Shown: one piece after another, positions 45,731-53,980 of the stretch
How the letters are laid out: each line of letters opens with the position of its first letter
How positions within the stretch are numbered: position 1 is the stretch's first letter
The notes under the pieces: model-generated
Databases searched by the model: none
What the model was told of the DNA's origin: nothing
Seen by the model: only the letters and a program-made list of their open reading frames with translations
Position numbers and translations under genes: made by a program
Assembly (NCBI RefSeq): GCF_000455485.1
Contig: NZ_CBQR020000102.1
Coordinates: 62,001-126,000 of the forward strand
Direction of reading: 5' to 3'
Source of the DNA: Gorillibacterium massiliense
GTDB lineage: Bacteria > Bacillota > Bacilli > Paenibacillales > NBRC-103111
DNA: 64,000 nt

Positions 45731-45768
45731 TAAAAAGGGCTGCGCCTTGTAGGCGCAACCCTTATTCG
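45731..45768 (-). terminator. Terminator of the SLH gene at 45.8 kb
   Basis: On the minus strand AAGGGTTGCGCC TACAA GGCGCAGCCCTTTTTATT: a 12-bp stem, five-base loop and T-run directly after the stop codon. Confidence 0.93.
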
Positions 45769-46788
45769 TTAATACTCCTCGTTGTAGATCTTCCAAGTAT
45801 CTCCGACTTTAATGAGATAATAGCTGCCGTCCAAACTCTCCGTATCTTCGTAGGTTTCATCCTGATACGATGTTGTGATCTTGATATTCCCACCGGTAGA
45901 TTCTACTACCGCGAAACGATCCGAGATTTTGGATACTTTAAATTGTTCCGCCGACACAATTTCAGCTTTGAATTGCAGACCTTCGTTAATCATTTCGTTG
46001 ATATAATCCATCGAGTCAACCTGAGGTGCCATCCCATATCCTGTAAAATATTTATCTAAATGAAAGTCGATTTGTCCGGAGTTGATTGAATCTACTTGGT
46101 CTTTAAGTGCGCTGTTGATGACATTGAACAATTCATCTTCGGTAGGAAGACTGCTGTTTTCCTTCATGACAGCGTGGTTAAGTACGACAATCACTTGAGC
46201 ACGAGTTGCCCATTGACTCGGGGAGAACGTAGTCGCCGAAGTTCCACTGATTAGTCCTGTATTGTACGCTTTCCCTATGTATTCTGTTGCATAAAACTGC
46301 GGAACGTCTGTGAACTTCGTAGTGCCTGTGCTAAACGCAATCGACTTTTTGGCCTCGAATGCTTTGACGATCATCGTCGCCATTTCAGCACGGGTAATCT
46401 TTTGGGAAACTCCGAAGTGGGTGGCGTCTACCCCATTAGCGATTCCGAGCGCGCTGGCAATACGAATTTGGTTTGTGTACCATAAATTTTCACGCACATC
46501 TTCAAAGATCTTACCAGGCAGATCCGTGGTTAAACCTGCAATTTGGACCAATGCTACGACAAATTCCGAGCGCGTCATGTTACCGTTAGGGTCAAAATGA
46601 GTATACCCGTCAGAGTCAACATATTTTCCTTTAATAAGGTCGGCATTAATGAAATTGTCGATTTCCGGTTGCGCCCAGTGTCCATCAATATCCGCAACGA
46701 TATAACTCTCTGAATTTGCGGCGAATGCAGGAACAGCAATGACCAACGACAAAACCAATAGTGCAACCATGCTAAAAAACTTCTTCAT
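45769..46788 (-). CDS. SLH domain surface protein with small C-terminal domain
   Basis: A 339-residue secreted protein. Signal peptide ~1-23 (cleavage near AFAA). Three SLH repeats at ~28-205: DIDGHWAQPEIDNFI, IFEDVRENLWYTNQIRIASALGI, KFTDVPQFYATEYIGKAYNTGLI. The ~125-residue C-terminal part (~212-339) has an NTF2/DUF4440-like feel: FNVINSALKDQVDSIN, AVVESTGGNIKITTSYQDE, YYLIKVGDTWKIYNEEY. So a wall-anchored protein with a small cone-shaped ligand-binding domain is likely. A Fur-like box lies 53 bases upstream. Confidence 0.88.
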   Translation of the reverse strand: MKKFFSMVALLVLSLVIAVPAFAANSESYIVADIDGHWAQPEIDNFINADLIKGKYVDSDGYTHFDPNGNMTRSEFVVALVQIAGLTTDLPGKIFEDVRENLWYTNQIRIASALGIANGVDATHFGVSQKITRAEMATMIVKAFEAKKSIAFSTGTTKFTDVPQFYATEYIGKAYNTGLISGTSATTFSPSQWATRAQVIVVLNHAVMKENSSLPTEDELFNVINSALKDQVDSINSGQIDFHLDKYFTGYGMAPQVDSMDYINEMINEGLQFKAEIVSAEQFKVSKISDRFAVVESTGGNIKITTSYQDETYEDTESLDGSYYLIKVGDTWKIYNEEY

Positions 46789-46840
46789 TGTCTTCTCTCC
46801 CCCTTGTTGTATAAAGCAAGGAGAATCATACCATAAGGTA

Positions 46841-46855
46841 AAATGATTATCATTT
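46841..46855. promoter_or_regulatory. Fur-like box upstream of the SLH gene
   Basis: AAATGATTATCATTT is a perfect 7-1-7 palindrome and differs by one base from the AATGATAATCATT core of the Fur box. It sits between the SLH gene start (46788) and the 3' end of the FhuF-like gene. A Fur-regulated promoter for the SLH gene is the simplest reading. Confidence 0.65.
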
Positions 46856-46915
46856 GGGAATTAGTATATTAATCGATATTTGTCGAAAATTATATTCCGT
46901 AATAGCCGCAATCCT

Positions 46916-47704
46916 TTAGCTTGAAGCTGCCCGTGACGCCTCGATTTCGAGCCGCATTTCCTCCCGTTCAGCCGTCAGTAACCGCGGACAATTATAGCAT
47001 TTCACGCCGTTCTCCCGATGGTCGTACATGCAGCAAGCAGAGCGCATGAGGATCTTTTTCCCCGGGGCATAAGGGCTGTCGAGATACCGTGGCTTGAAGT
47101 CGAAGGGGTTCTTTTTCCTCCCGAAAATCCCCGGAGCCAATTGAAGTAATAGCTCGTGATCTCCGCGAAAACGCTCCTTCACCTGTTCATCGGGCATATT
47201 TTCCTCCACGTAATCAGAGGCAAACCGCATGCGGGCGGCAAACTGGTTCCAGATGAGGTCCGGTTTCACTCCGGCGCTTTCCGCCGTCACGTTCATAACC
47301 CGATTGATGAAACCGCCAAAATAGTCCGTCCAAAAGGCGGTCAGCCATTCCTCCCGCCCTGCCTCGGGTGCTTCGGTCCAGCGCAACTCCTGCACATAAA
47401 GAACGCCATGAAGATATGTGCCCCGGTCGACGATCTGAAACGTGACGTTGGCGAGGGACAAGTCCAGCAGTCGGTTGTGCATAGCCAAAGCGAGCTGAAT
47501 ACCCCCGATCAAGCCGAAAAGTGACAGCCCGACGAAGGTAGCCGGCAGTTCCAGCCCTATGGCTTTTTGCAGCTCTGCGCATTTATGTATAACAATGTCC
47601 ATCTGCTCCCGATTCAGCAAATCCGCAGCAGGGATGGACAGTATCGGCTCTTTCTCACTCTCAAACGCGATACCGAAAAACTGGTTCAGCAAGGATAAAT
47701 CCAT
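46916..47704 (-). CDS. FhuF-like (2Fe-2S)-binding ferric siderophore reductase
   Basis: A 262-residue protein whose C-terminus has the FhuF-type iron-sulfur motif: CC near 223, then C-Y-N-C near 236-239 (CCMYDHRENGVKCYNCPRL), i.e. C-C-x10-C-x2-C. The middle part (FGLIGGIQLALAMHNRLLDLSLANVTFQIV) fits the family. FhuF proteins reduce iron in imported hydroxamate siderophores. I prefer the ATG at 47704, since the open frame up to 47752 runs into the Fur box; a GTG at 47716 is also possible. The Fur box ~50 bases upstream indicates iron repression. Confidence 0.85.
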   Translation of the reverse strand: MDLSLLNQFFGIAFESEKEPILSIPAADLLNREQMDIVIHKCAELQKAIGLELPATFVGLSLFGLIGGIQLALAMHNRLLDLSLANVTFQIVDRGTYLHGVLYVQELRWTEAPEAGREEWLTAFWTDYFGGFINRVMNVTAESAGVKPDLIWNQFAARMRFASDYVEENMPDEQVKERFRGDHELLLQLAPGIFGRKKNPFDFKPRYLDSPYAPGKKILMRSACCMYDHRENGVKCYNCPRLLTAEREEMRLEIEASRAASS

Positions 47705-47751
47705 TGCAACTTCCACTTCATCGCCCCCGAAGACAAAATGAGGTACATGCA

Positions 47752-47770
47752 AATGATAATCATTATCAAT
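47752..47770. promoter_or_regulatory. Fur box of the fhuF-like gene
   Basis: AATGATAATCATTATCAAT contains TGATAATCATTATCA, matching the classic Fur box in 15 of its core positions. It lies about 48 bases upstream of the chosen fhuF start. Confidence 0.88.
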
Positions 47771-47975
47771 GATATCGTCAAGGGTAACTGCATATGAAGG
47801 GGTGACAGCATCGCACTTTCCAAAAACCGCCTGCTATCAAAGACAACACCACATCATTCTCACCAATCAGACAGATCTGCTACTAAGCAAAACAGATCGT
47901 TTTCCTATCGTATCTCGTTTCCACATATGGTAGGGTTAAGATAAATAGCAGGCGTACCAGAAAAGGAGACTTCCT

Positions 47976-48593
47976 ATGGAACCCAAATGGTTGGAATGGG
48001 CCAAGCAAATACAGGCCATCGCGCAAACCGGGTTGACCTATGCCAAAGACGTCTATGATATCGAACGTTACGAGATGCTGCGGGAGATGAGCGTAGACAT
48101 CCTCGCCCAGTACACGTCAATCGAGAAAGAAAAAATCGCCTTAGCCTTCGCCGGCGATTCCGGGTATGCCACCCCGAAAGTGGATATTCGAGGCGTTGTA
48201 TTTCGCGACGGCAAAATCCTCATGGTCCGGGAAAAGGCGGACGGGTCCTGGGCTTTGCCGGGAGGCTGGGCCGATATCGGCCTGTCGCCCTCCGAAATCG
48301 CCGTAAAGGAAGTCAAGGAGGAATCCGGGTTCGACGTCGTCCCCCTTCGCCTGTTAGCGGTGCTGGACAAAAAGTTCCACAACCATCCCCCGGAGCCTTA
48401 CCACGTCTATAAAATGTTCATCCGCTGCGAAATCGTCGGCGGTGAGGCCCTTGCCGGTACGGAAACCAGCGCTGTCGGTTTTTTTGACTTGAACCAACTG
48501 CCGCCGTTGTCCCTGGAACGGAATACTCCGGAGCAAATCGGACTGATGTTTTCCTTTTTGGATAAACCGGATCGCGAGGCCATAGTGGATTAA
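47976..48593 (+). CDS. Nudix hydrolase with N-terminal Nudix_N-like domain
   Basis: A 205-residue hydrolase. Residues ~1-60 are a helical N-terminal domain (WLEWAKQIQAIAQTGLTYAKDVYDIERYEMLREMSVDIL) typical of the YjhB-type Nudix group. The Nudix domain (~65-200) has GGWADIGLSPSEIAVKEVKEESGF near 105-128; the glutamates KEVKEES bind Mg2+, with Lys in place of the usual Arg. Members act on ADP-ribose, CDP-choline or similar X-diphosphates. AAAGGAG site; single gene with promoter in the 47771-47975 gap. Confidence 0.92.
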   Translation: MEPKWLEWAKQIQAIAQTGLTYAKDVYDIERYEMLREMSVDILAQYTSIEKEKIALAFAGDSGYATPKVDIRGVVFRDGKILMVREKADGSWALPGGWADIGLSPSEIAVKEVKEESGFDVVPLRLLAVLDKKFHNHPPEPYHVYKMFIRCEIVGGEALAGTETSAVGFFDLNQLPPLSLERNTPEQIGLMFSFLDKPDREAIVD

Positions 48594-48669
48594 CGAGTCC
48601 AAGTTGCAGAGTGGCTCTCCACTTCCTCACAAAAGATTGCTCGTAACGCCCATTTTCACAAGCCGCTTG

Positions 48670-49254
48670 TCACTTGCCTAATGACGAAGCCGTCCGGTAA
48701 TACGGATAGTCCATCCTCCGTTGAATCTCTCTCGCCACTTCCGAGCTTGTCAGCTCCTCCACGACGTACAAGCCCAAGTCGATAGCAGTGGAGACGCCTC
48801 CGCCGGTAAACACGTTTCCATCCCGGACTAGCCGTTCCTTCACCACTTCCGCGCAATACGGCTCTAGAAGCTCATATGCGGAAGGATTCGTTGTCGCGCG
48901 TCTACCCTCCAAAAACCCTGCCGCGCCAAGAAGCAGCGCTCCCGTACAAACGGACACCTTATATTCCACATCTTGCGCCGTCCGAATCCAGGAAATAAAA
49001 TCGGCATCGTTTTGGAGCTGCCGCGTTGCCATGCCGCCGGGGATAAATACCAAATCATAGCCGGAAAGGTCGGGAAGAACGCGGCCGATTTTCATCGTCA
49101 GCCCGCGGTCATCCGTCACCTGCTCTTCGTTCCCGCAAAAATCCCAGGTCAGATTTTCCACGGCTTTCAGCGGATTCATCCGGGTTATCGCATCGTAAAA
49201 GCCGACGAAATCCAAGGTCGTCATCCCGTCGAACAAAACAAAAGCCATTTTCAC
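48670..49254 (-). CDS. DJ-1/PfpI family protein
   Basis: A 194-residue glutamine-amidotransferase-like protein. The nucleophile elbow holds Cys103 in YKVSVCTGALLLGAAG, with the acidic partner in an FVLFDGMTTLDFVG start and a ThiJ-type DLVFIPGG near 67-74. It is of the isonitrile-hydratase/transcription-regulator-like subgroup, without an HTH. Chaperone, glyoxalase or hydratase activity cannot be told apart. The next gene on the same strand (ABM protein) is upstream, 44 bases away. Confidence 0.9.
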   Translation of the reverse strand: MKMAFVLFDGMTTLDFVGFYDAITRMNPLKAVENLTWDFCGNEEQVTDDRGLTMKIGRVLPDLSGYDLVFIPGGMATRQLQNDADFISWIRTAQDVEYKVSVCTGALLLGAAGFLEGRRATTNPSAYELLEPYCAEVVKERLVRDGNVFTGGGVSTAIDLGLYVVEELTSSEVAREIQRRMDYPYYRTASSLGK

Positions 49255-49298
49255 AGCTCATCACCGGTCCTCTCTTGAGTAATAAGAAACGGCAGCGG

Positions 49299-49610
49299 TT
49301 AAAACGAATACTCCCGCTCTACTTTGCAGACTCTCACCTGATAGCGCTCGTACCAGACCTCTTTGCCTTTACTTTGCGCCAACCGGTGGGCGGGATTTTG
49401 CTTCCAGGCTGCGATGGCCTCCAAGCTCTCCCAATACGAAACGGTAATCCCCGCGCCGCTGGCGTCCCGTACCCCTTCTACCCCAATAAAACCAGGCTGC
49501 TGCTTGGCGAGCTCTTCGATTTCGTCCGCCGTAACGCCGTAGCCCTTATCGCCTTCCGTCCGCTGGCTTGAAAAAATCACCGCATAATAGCTTCCACTTC
49601 GTTGAGTCAT
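49299..49610 (-). CDS. Antibiotic biosynthesis monooxygenase-like protein (YqjZ type)
   Basis: A 103-residue ABM-fold protein: YYAVIFSSQRTEGDKGYGVTADEIEELAKQQPGFIGVEGVRDASGAGITVSYWESLEAIAAWKQNPAHRLAQSKGKEVWYERYQVRVCKVER. The Trp in AAWK and His in AHR sit where ABM/heme-binding members have them. The start at 49610 has GGAGGAG upstream; the longer frame is unsupported. Third ABM-type gene in this window (see 15730 and 20118). Lies 44 bases upstream of the DJ-1 gene. Confidence 0.88.
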   Translation of the reverse strand: MTQRSGSYYAVIFSSQRTEGDKGYGVTADEIEELAKQQPGFIGVEGVRDASGAGITVSYWESLEAIAAWKQNPAHRLAQSKGKEVWYERYQVRVCKVEREYSF

Positions 49611-49773
49611 GTGGATCAAGCTCCTCCCCTTGCCGACGATTTTTTGGTAAGAGTATACTCCTGTCATCACCGTTTGTCTGCCTGCTTTGATAAAAAAACG
49701 CACTGAAATTTCGCAAAGTCGTCCATCCATCCGGCCGCTACGGTATAATCTGGGTACCGAATGAGAAATTGAG

Positions 49774-50763
49774 GTGTTCAATCTGCATAACGAAAATGTC
49801 GTGATGGGAATCGACGGTGGAGGAACCCACACCCGGGCGATGGTCTGCGATCTTGATGGAAACGTGCTTGCTTATACGAGAAAAGGCGCCGCATCCATCT
49901 ATAAAGACGGGAATGCGACGCAAAACGTCCGAGAGGCGATTACCGAGGCGCTGAAAATAGCAGGAAAAGAAGCGTCGCAAGTGATCGGCTTGGCAGCGGG
50001 GATTGCCGGCTACGACTCGGAAGCGGATTTGAACTGGATTATCCCTCTTACGGAAATCGATGGTCTCGACTGCCCCAAATGGCATGTGAACGATGCGGTC
50101 ATCGCCCATTCCGGTGCGTTGATGGGGCGTCCCGGCATTATCGCGATTTCGGGTACGGGCTCGAATATTTTGGCCATTACAGAAAGCGGCAGCCATTTGT
50201 ACAATTTCGACTTCCGCCATTATGCTGCCAGCGCTTCGCGGTTTCTTGGCTATGCCGCCGTCCATGAAGTTTTGGCGGGATACACAGGCGAGTCGGATCG
50301 GCGGCTCATTGAAGCGATGCTGATACACTGGGATGCGCGGAGTTTGCAAGAGTTGTATAAACAGGCCCAAAAGGGCTTCGAAGAAGACCACCAACAGCGG
50401 GAGAGGACATTCGGGTTGTTCGCACCGGTAGTGACAGAGGAAGCTGAAAACGGCAGCGCCATCGCCATTCGGGTATGTGACAGGGCCATCGCCCAGCTCA
50501 AATTGGGGATCAGCCTGTTGAGACCATCATTTTCCCACGGGCCGGTAGATGTCGCGCTTATCGGAAGCATCGCCACCAGCGACTATTTTTCCCGCTCGTT
50601 AACTGAGCAGCTCCTACACATGGCCGACTCCCCGTTCCGGGTCGTACAGCCGGCGTTCTCTCCTTCGGCAGGAGCGGTGCTCTACGCTTTGAACCAGCTC
50701 GGCGTCCCTCTAACCGACCGGTTCTTCGACCGGCTCCGGCAAAACGAATTCGCCCGGGGGTAA
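49774..50763 (+). CDS. N-acetylglucosamine kinase-like protein (BadF/BadG/BcrA/BcrD ATPase family)
   Basis: A 329-residue ASKHA-fold kinase. Phosphate-1 motif VMGIDGGGTHTRAMVCDLDG near 7-26, VIGLAAGIAGYDSEAD near 68, VNDAVIAHSGAL near 105, and phosphate-2 ISGTGSN near 122-128. The family phosphorylates amino sugars such as GlcNAc or serves as an activator ATPase; sugar kinase is more likely for this short form. Start uncertain: the open frame begins GTG at 49774; the CTG 9 bases later with GAGGTG upstream, or a GTG-ATG pair near 49798, are alternatives. Confidence 0.85.
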   Translation: MFNLHNENVVMGIDGGGTHTRAMVCDLDGNVLAYTRKGAASIYKDGNATQNVREAITEALKIAGKEASQVIGLAAGIAGYDSEADLNWIIPLTEIDGLDCPKWHVNDAVIAHSGALMGRPGIIAISGTGSNILAITESGSHLYNFDFRHYAASASRFLGYAAVHEVLAGYTGESDRRLIEAMLIHWDARSLQELYKQAQKGFEEDHQQRERTFGLFAPVVTEEAENGSAIAIRVCDRAIAQLKLGISLLRPSFSHGPVDVALIGSIATSDYFSRSLTEQLLHMADSPFRVVQPAFSPSAGAVLYALNQLGVPLTDRFFDRLRQNEFARG

Positions 50764-50871
50764 CCTTTGGGGCTGCCCTTTCTATCCTTCTGATCCTCCT
50801 TGTATAGGCCTAAAGATTACTCTATAATGTGCGTTGAGCAGTTGCTAATGATGCCAAAGGAGCGATGAAGC

Positions 50872-51312
50872 ATGAGTACGGTAAGCCGCGGAATCAACAT
50901 CGGACCCCCCCGTTTCAAAATCGCCGTTCATTCTGTCGTCCGCTTGGCGAAAAGCGGCTGTATCTTGTCCAGCGCCATGATCGCCGGTCAGGTCCAATCC
51001 CATGCTACTTTCATGCGCAGAGTCATGCAAGCGCTAACGAACGCCGGAATTGTGGAGTCGAGAGGCGGTCGAGAGGGCGGATATATCCTTCGCAAACCGG
51101 CGGATCAAATAACGCTGGCGGAAATTTACCTCGCCGTGCAAGCCCCATCTTGCGACGAAGAGGAATTTGAACTCGGCTGCGGAAAAGCCGGGGTTCAGCT
51201 TAACAGAATCCTGGAAAAAACGTTGCAGGAAGCGGAAGAAAGAGCGATCGAGTATTTGCGGAAATATACAGTTGCCGACATTATGGAAGGGATTTCATTC
51301 CCAGCCACTTGA
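50872..51312 (+). CDS. Rrf2 family transcriptional regulator
   Basis: A 146-residue winged-helix regulator: FKIAVHSVVRLAKSG near 15-29, MIAGQVQSHATFMRRVMQALTNAGIVESRGGREGGYIL near 36-73 with the wing R-G-x-x-G-G-Y. C-terminal part SCDEEEFELGCG near 93-104 has two Cys rather than the three Cys of IscR/NsrR iron-sulfur sensors, so thiol-based sensing, as in YwnA/CymR-like members, is more likely than a cluster. It is directly upstream of the azoreductase gene, whose promoter holds a palindrome, suggesting control of azoR. Confidence 0.9.
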   Translation: MSTVSRGINIGPPRFKIAVHSVVRLAKSGCILSSAMIAGQVQSHATFMRRVMQALTNAGIVESRGGREGGYILRKPADQITLAEIYLAVQAPSCDEEEFELGCGKAGVQLNRILEKTLQEAEERAIEYLRKYTVADIMEGISFPAT

Positions 51313-51370
51313 GATTGATTTTCATTTCCCCTTTTCAAACGTCTGAAAATCCTTTATACTGTGCTCATGC

Positions 51371-51390
51371 CAGTTGCAGTTTAGTAACTG
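51371..51390. promoter_or_regulatory. Palindrome in the azoreductase promoter
   Basis: CAGTT and AACTG flank a 10-base centre, 51371-51390, just downstream of a TATACT -10 box (51355-51360). A repressor bound here would cover the transcription start. The adjacent Rrf2 protein is the obvious candidate. Confidence 0.5.
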
Positions 51391-51469
51391 TATTTTTTTC
51401 AGTAAAATGCACCTGCTGCAAGCACATATTGCTGGAAACCAATTTTATTCATAAAGGAGCTCTTCACAC

Positions 51470-52093
51470 ATGTCTACTATTTTGTTTGTCAAAGCAAACG
51501 ACCGCCCGGCTGAAATGGCCGTCAGCGTGAAAATGTACGATGCCTTCCTGAACGCTTACAAGGAAGCCCATCCGCAAGACACCGTTATCGAACTGGACCT
51601 TTACGCGGAAAACCTTCCGCGCTTCGGTAATGTGACCATGACAGGGAACTTTAAACGGAGCCAAGGCCTGCTTCTCTCGGTAGAAGAACAAAACGCCGCG
51701 GATACCGCCAACGGCTATCTCGATCAATTCCTTGCCGCGGATAAAGTCGTTCTCGCCTTCCCGCTTTGGAACTACATGACTCCTTCGCCGGTTGTCGATT
51801 ATGTATCCTTCCTGGCGCAAGCCGGTAAAACCTTTAAATACACCGAGAACGGTCCGGTTGGTTTGGCTGGCGGCAAGAAAGTTGCCCTGCTGAGCGCCCG
51901 CGGCGGCATCTATTCCGTGGAGCCTATGGCTTCCATGGAATCGGCGATCCGTCCAATCAAGGGAGTATTCAGCATGTTCGGTATCCAAGCAGAAGAAGTG
52001 ATCATTGAAGGCCACAACCAATTCAAAGACCGCTCCGCGGACATCATCACCGAAGGCCTGCAAAACGTCGCTAAAGTTGCAGCCAACTTCTAA
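51470..52093 (+). CDS. azoR: FMN-dependent NADH-azoreductase
   Basis: A 207-residue flavodoxin-fold quinone/azo reductase: TILFVKANDRPAEMAVSVKMYDAFLNAYKEAHP near 3-36, DKVVLAFPLWNYMTPSPVVDYVSFLAQAGKTFKYTENGPVGLAGGKK near 84-130 (P-L-W-N and the G-P-x-G-L segment bind FMN), and SARGGIY near 142. AzoR enzymes detoxify quinones. AAAGGAGC site before the ATG. Thiol or quinone stress regulation through the neighbouring Rrf2 protein is plausible. Confidence 0.93.
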   Translation: MSTILFVKANDRPAEMAVSVKMYDAFLNAYKEAHPQDTVIELDLYAENLPRFGNVTMTGNFKRSQGLLLSVEEQNAADTANGYLDQFLAADKVVLAFPLWNYMTPSPVVDYVSFLAQAGKTFKYTENGPVGLAGGKKVALLSARGGIYSVEPMASMESAIRPIKGVFSMFGIQAEEVIIEGHNQFKDRSADIITEGLQNVAKVAANF

Positions 52094-52115
52094 TCCAACA
52101 ATTTTTCTCTTCATG

Positions 52116-52164
52116 CAAAAAAAGCTCTTCCCTTTCGCGCATCGCGCAGGGGAGGAGCTTTTCG
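52116..52164. terminator. Bidirectional terminator
   Basis: AAAAAAAGCTCTTCCCTT pairs with GGGGAGGAGCTTTTC around an inner CGCG hairpin. It ends both azoR (plus) and the lasso exporter gene (minus). Confidence 0.88.
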
Positions 52165-52176
52165 TTTTGTACGACC

Positions 52177-53976
52177 TTAAGAATTAACAACATCCTGATA
52201 CCGCAGCAGCTTGCCGAACACGCCTTCCCGCTCGCCGGAAAGCTGCTGATAACCGCCCTGCTGGACGATCGCCCCGTTTTCCAGCACCAGCACTTGATCG
52301 GCTCCGCGAATCGTGGACAGGCGGTGGGCAATGACGATGATCGTTAGCATCCCTTTCAAACGGTCCAGAGCCAGTTGGATCGTCCGCTCGTTTTCGCTGT
52401 CCAGCGCACTGGTGGCTTCATCCAGCACAAGAATCGACGGCTTGCGCAGCATTGCCCTCGCCAAGACGACACGCTGCCTTTCGCCACCGGACAGCCGGAC
52501 TCCCCGGTCGCCGAGGACGGTGTCCAACCCGTCGGGTAGCTTACGCACGAATTCGTCCGCAGCAGCGAAAGCTAGCGCCTCCCACATCATCTTCTCGTTG
52601 GCGCCGGGAGCGGCGATGAGCAAGTTTTCCCGCAGCGTCGCATGAAACAGAAACGGGTCTTGCGAGACGTAGCTGACCGCTCCGCGAAAAAATGCGGCGT
52701 CTTGTTTCCCTAGAGGCTGCCCATCCACCAGCACCTCTCCTTGTTCCGGCTTTAATAGACCGATGAGGATATCGATCAACGTGCTTTTGCCTGCGCCGGA
52801 TTTGCCGACGATGGCCGTCATGCTGTTAGCGGCAATCTGCAGGTTGATATCCCGCAGCGCGTACACTGGTGTTTGCTTGTCGTAGCGGTAACTGACTCCC
52901 CGGCACTCAATCCCGCGAGATATCCGCAGCACCGGTTGATCCTTTGCCGCGTCCCCAAGCTCCAGTTCCTTGGCTGTACGAACCTCCTGCTGCAGTGCCG
53001 CTAGATTTTTAAAGGCAGGCAAGGTCTGAGCCAACTGTTCCCAACTGGATTGCAGCCCGGAAAACGTCGGCCACAAGCGGGAAAAAAGCAGGATGATCAA
53101 GACAAGGCGATCCGGCGCCACGTCGAACAAGGAGTACGAGGCAAATACAAAACCGGCGAGCAATATCCCGGAAACGGCCTTGAAGGAAATCTGAGAGGCG
53201 GTTTGCACCCGGGTGAACTGTACCTGATTTTCCTCCAGCTCCCGGTTCAGGGTACGGAACCAGGCGGCGTGCTGATCTTCCATTCGGTTGCTTTTGATAT
53301 CCTTGATCCCGTTGAAGTGTTCCGTCATTCCGGCAAAATATTGCTCGGACAACGCGGACGCCCGCTCTCCTAGGGCTTCCGATTTCCGTACGTTCCTGCG
53401 GGAATACAGAGCAAGCAGTGCCCCGCAAAGAAGAATCGCGACGGTCAGCTCCGCCGAAAGCCAAAAAGCAACGCCGATTTGCACCGCCGCAAACAAAATT
53501 GTCGTCGCGAGCCCTAAGAGCAGATAGATGCCGTAACTGACCCGGGGCAGCTCCGACGTCATCATATGGATGAAATCCGATTTCCGTTTGCGCAAAAAAA
53601 ACGGCCAATCCGCCATGAGCAGCGATTCGTAAATCTCCACCCGCAGATGCCGGTTGAAGCTTTGCTCCAGCTTTTCGCTCCAGATGGCTTGCGCCCGCTG
53701 CAGGATGACTTGTGCCATCAATAGCAGCAAAAAAGCGACGAGCACCACCGCCAGCGCCCACTTGTCCGGCAATCCGTCCAGACGCCGGGCCAGCAGGGAG
53801 GCAAAGGGCACGCTCGTACCGGAGCCGGTCAGCCCGATCAGGCCGAGCATAGGAATGAGCAGAAACAGACCGATGCTTTGCAATAAGCTGATGACAATCA
53901 TCCCGAATAAATAGACGTACAGCTTCATTCCCGCAAAGGCGCGCAGTTTCGTCAGGTACGGAAGGACGTTCTTCAC
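52177..53976 (-). CDS. ABC exporter of the lasso-peptide locus (D protein, copy 1)
   Basis: A 599-residue half-ABC exporter. Six TM segments (~15-320) with LYVYLFGMIVISLLQSIGLFLLIPMLG at the start, then an ATPase domain with Walker A VGKSGAGKST near 389, signature LSGGERQR near 492, Walker B ILVLDEATSALD near 512 and the H-loop IVIAHRLST. It is the last gene of the cyclase-precursor-kinase-exporter unit: GTG start 4 bases after the kinase stop, with GAGGGGG upstream. It should export the mature peptide and give self-protection. It is closely similar, end to end, to the exporter at 61104-62906. Confidence 0.93.
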   Translation of the reverse strand: MKNVLPYLTKLRAFAGMKLYVYLFGMIVISLLQSIGLFLLIPMLGLIGLTGSGTSVPFASLLARRLDGLPDKWALAVVLVAFLLLLMAQVILQRAQAIWSEKLEQSFNRHLRVEIYESLLMADWPFFLRKRKSDFIHMMTSELPRVSYGIYLLLGLATTILFAAVQIGVAFWLSAELTVAILLCGALLALYSRRNVRKSEALGERASALSEQYFAGMTEHFNGIKDIKSNRMEDQHAAWFRTLNRELEENQVQFTRVQTASQISFKAVSGILLAGFVFASYSLFDVAPDRLVLIILLFSRLWPTFSGLQSSWEQLAQTLPAFKNLAALQQEVRTAKELELGDAAKDQPVLRISRGIECRGVSYRYDKQTPVYALRDINLQIAANSMTAIVGKSGAGKSTLIDILIGLLKPEQGEVLVDGQPLGKQDAAFFRGAVSYVSQDPFLFHATLRENLLIAAPGANEKMMWEALAFAAADEFVRKLPDGLDTVLGDRGVRLSGGERQRVVLARAMLRKPSILVLDEATSALDSENERTIQLALDRLKGMLTIIVIAHRLSTIRGADQVLVLENGAIVQQGGYQQLSGEREGVFGKLLRYQDVVNS

Positions 53977-53980
53977 CGCG

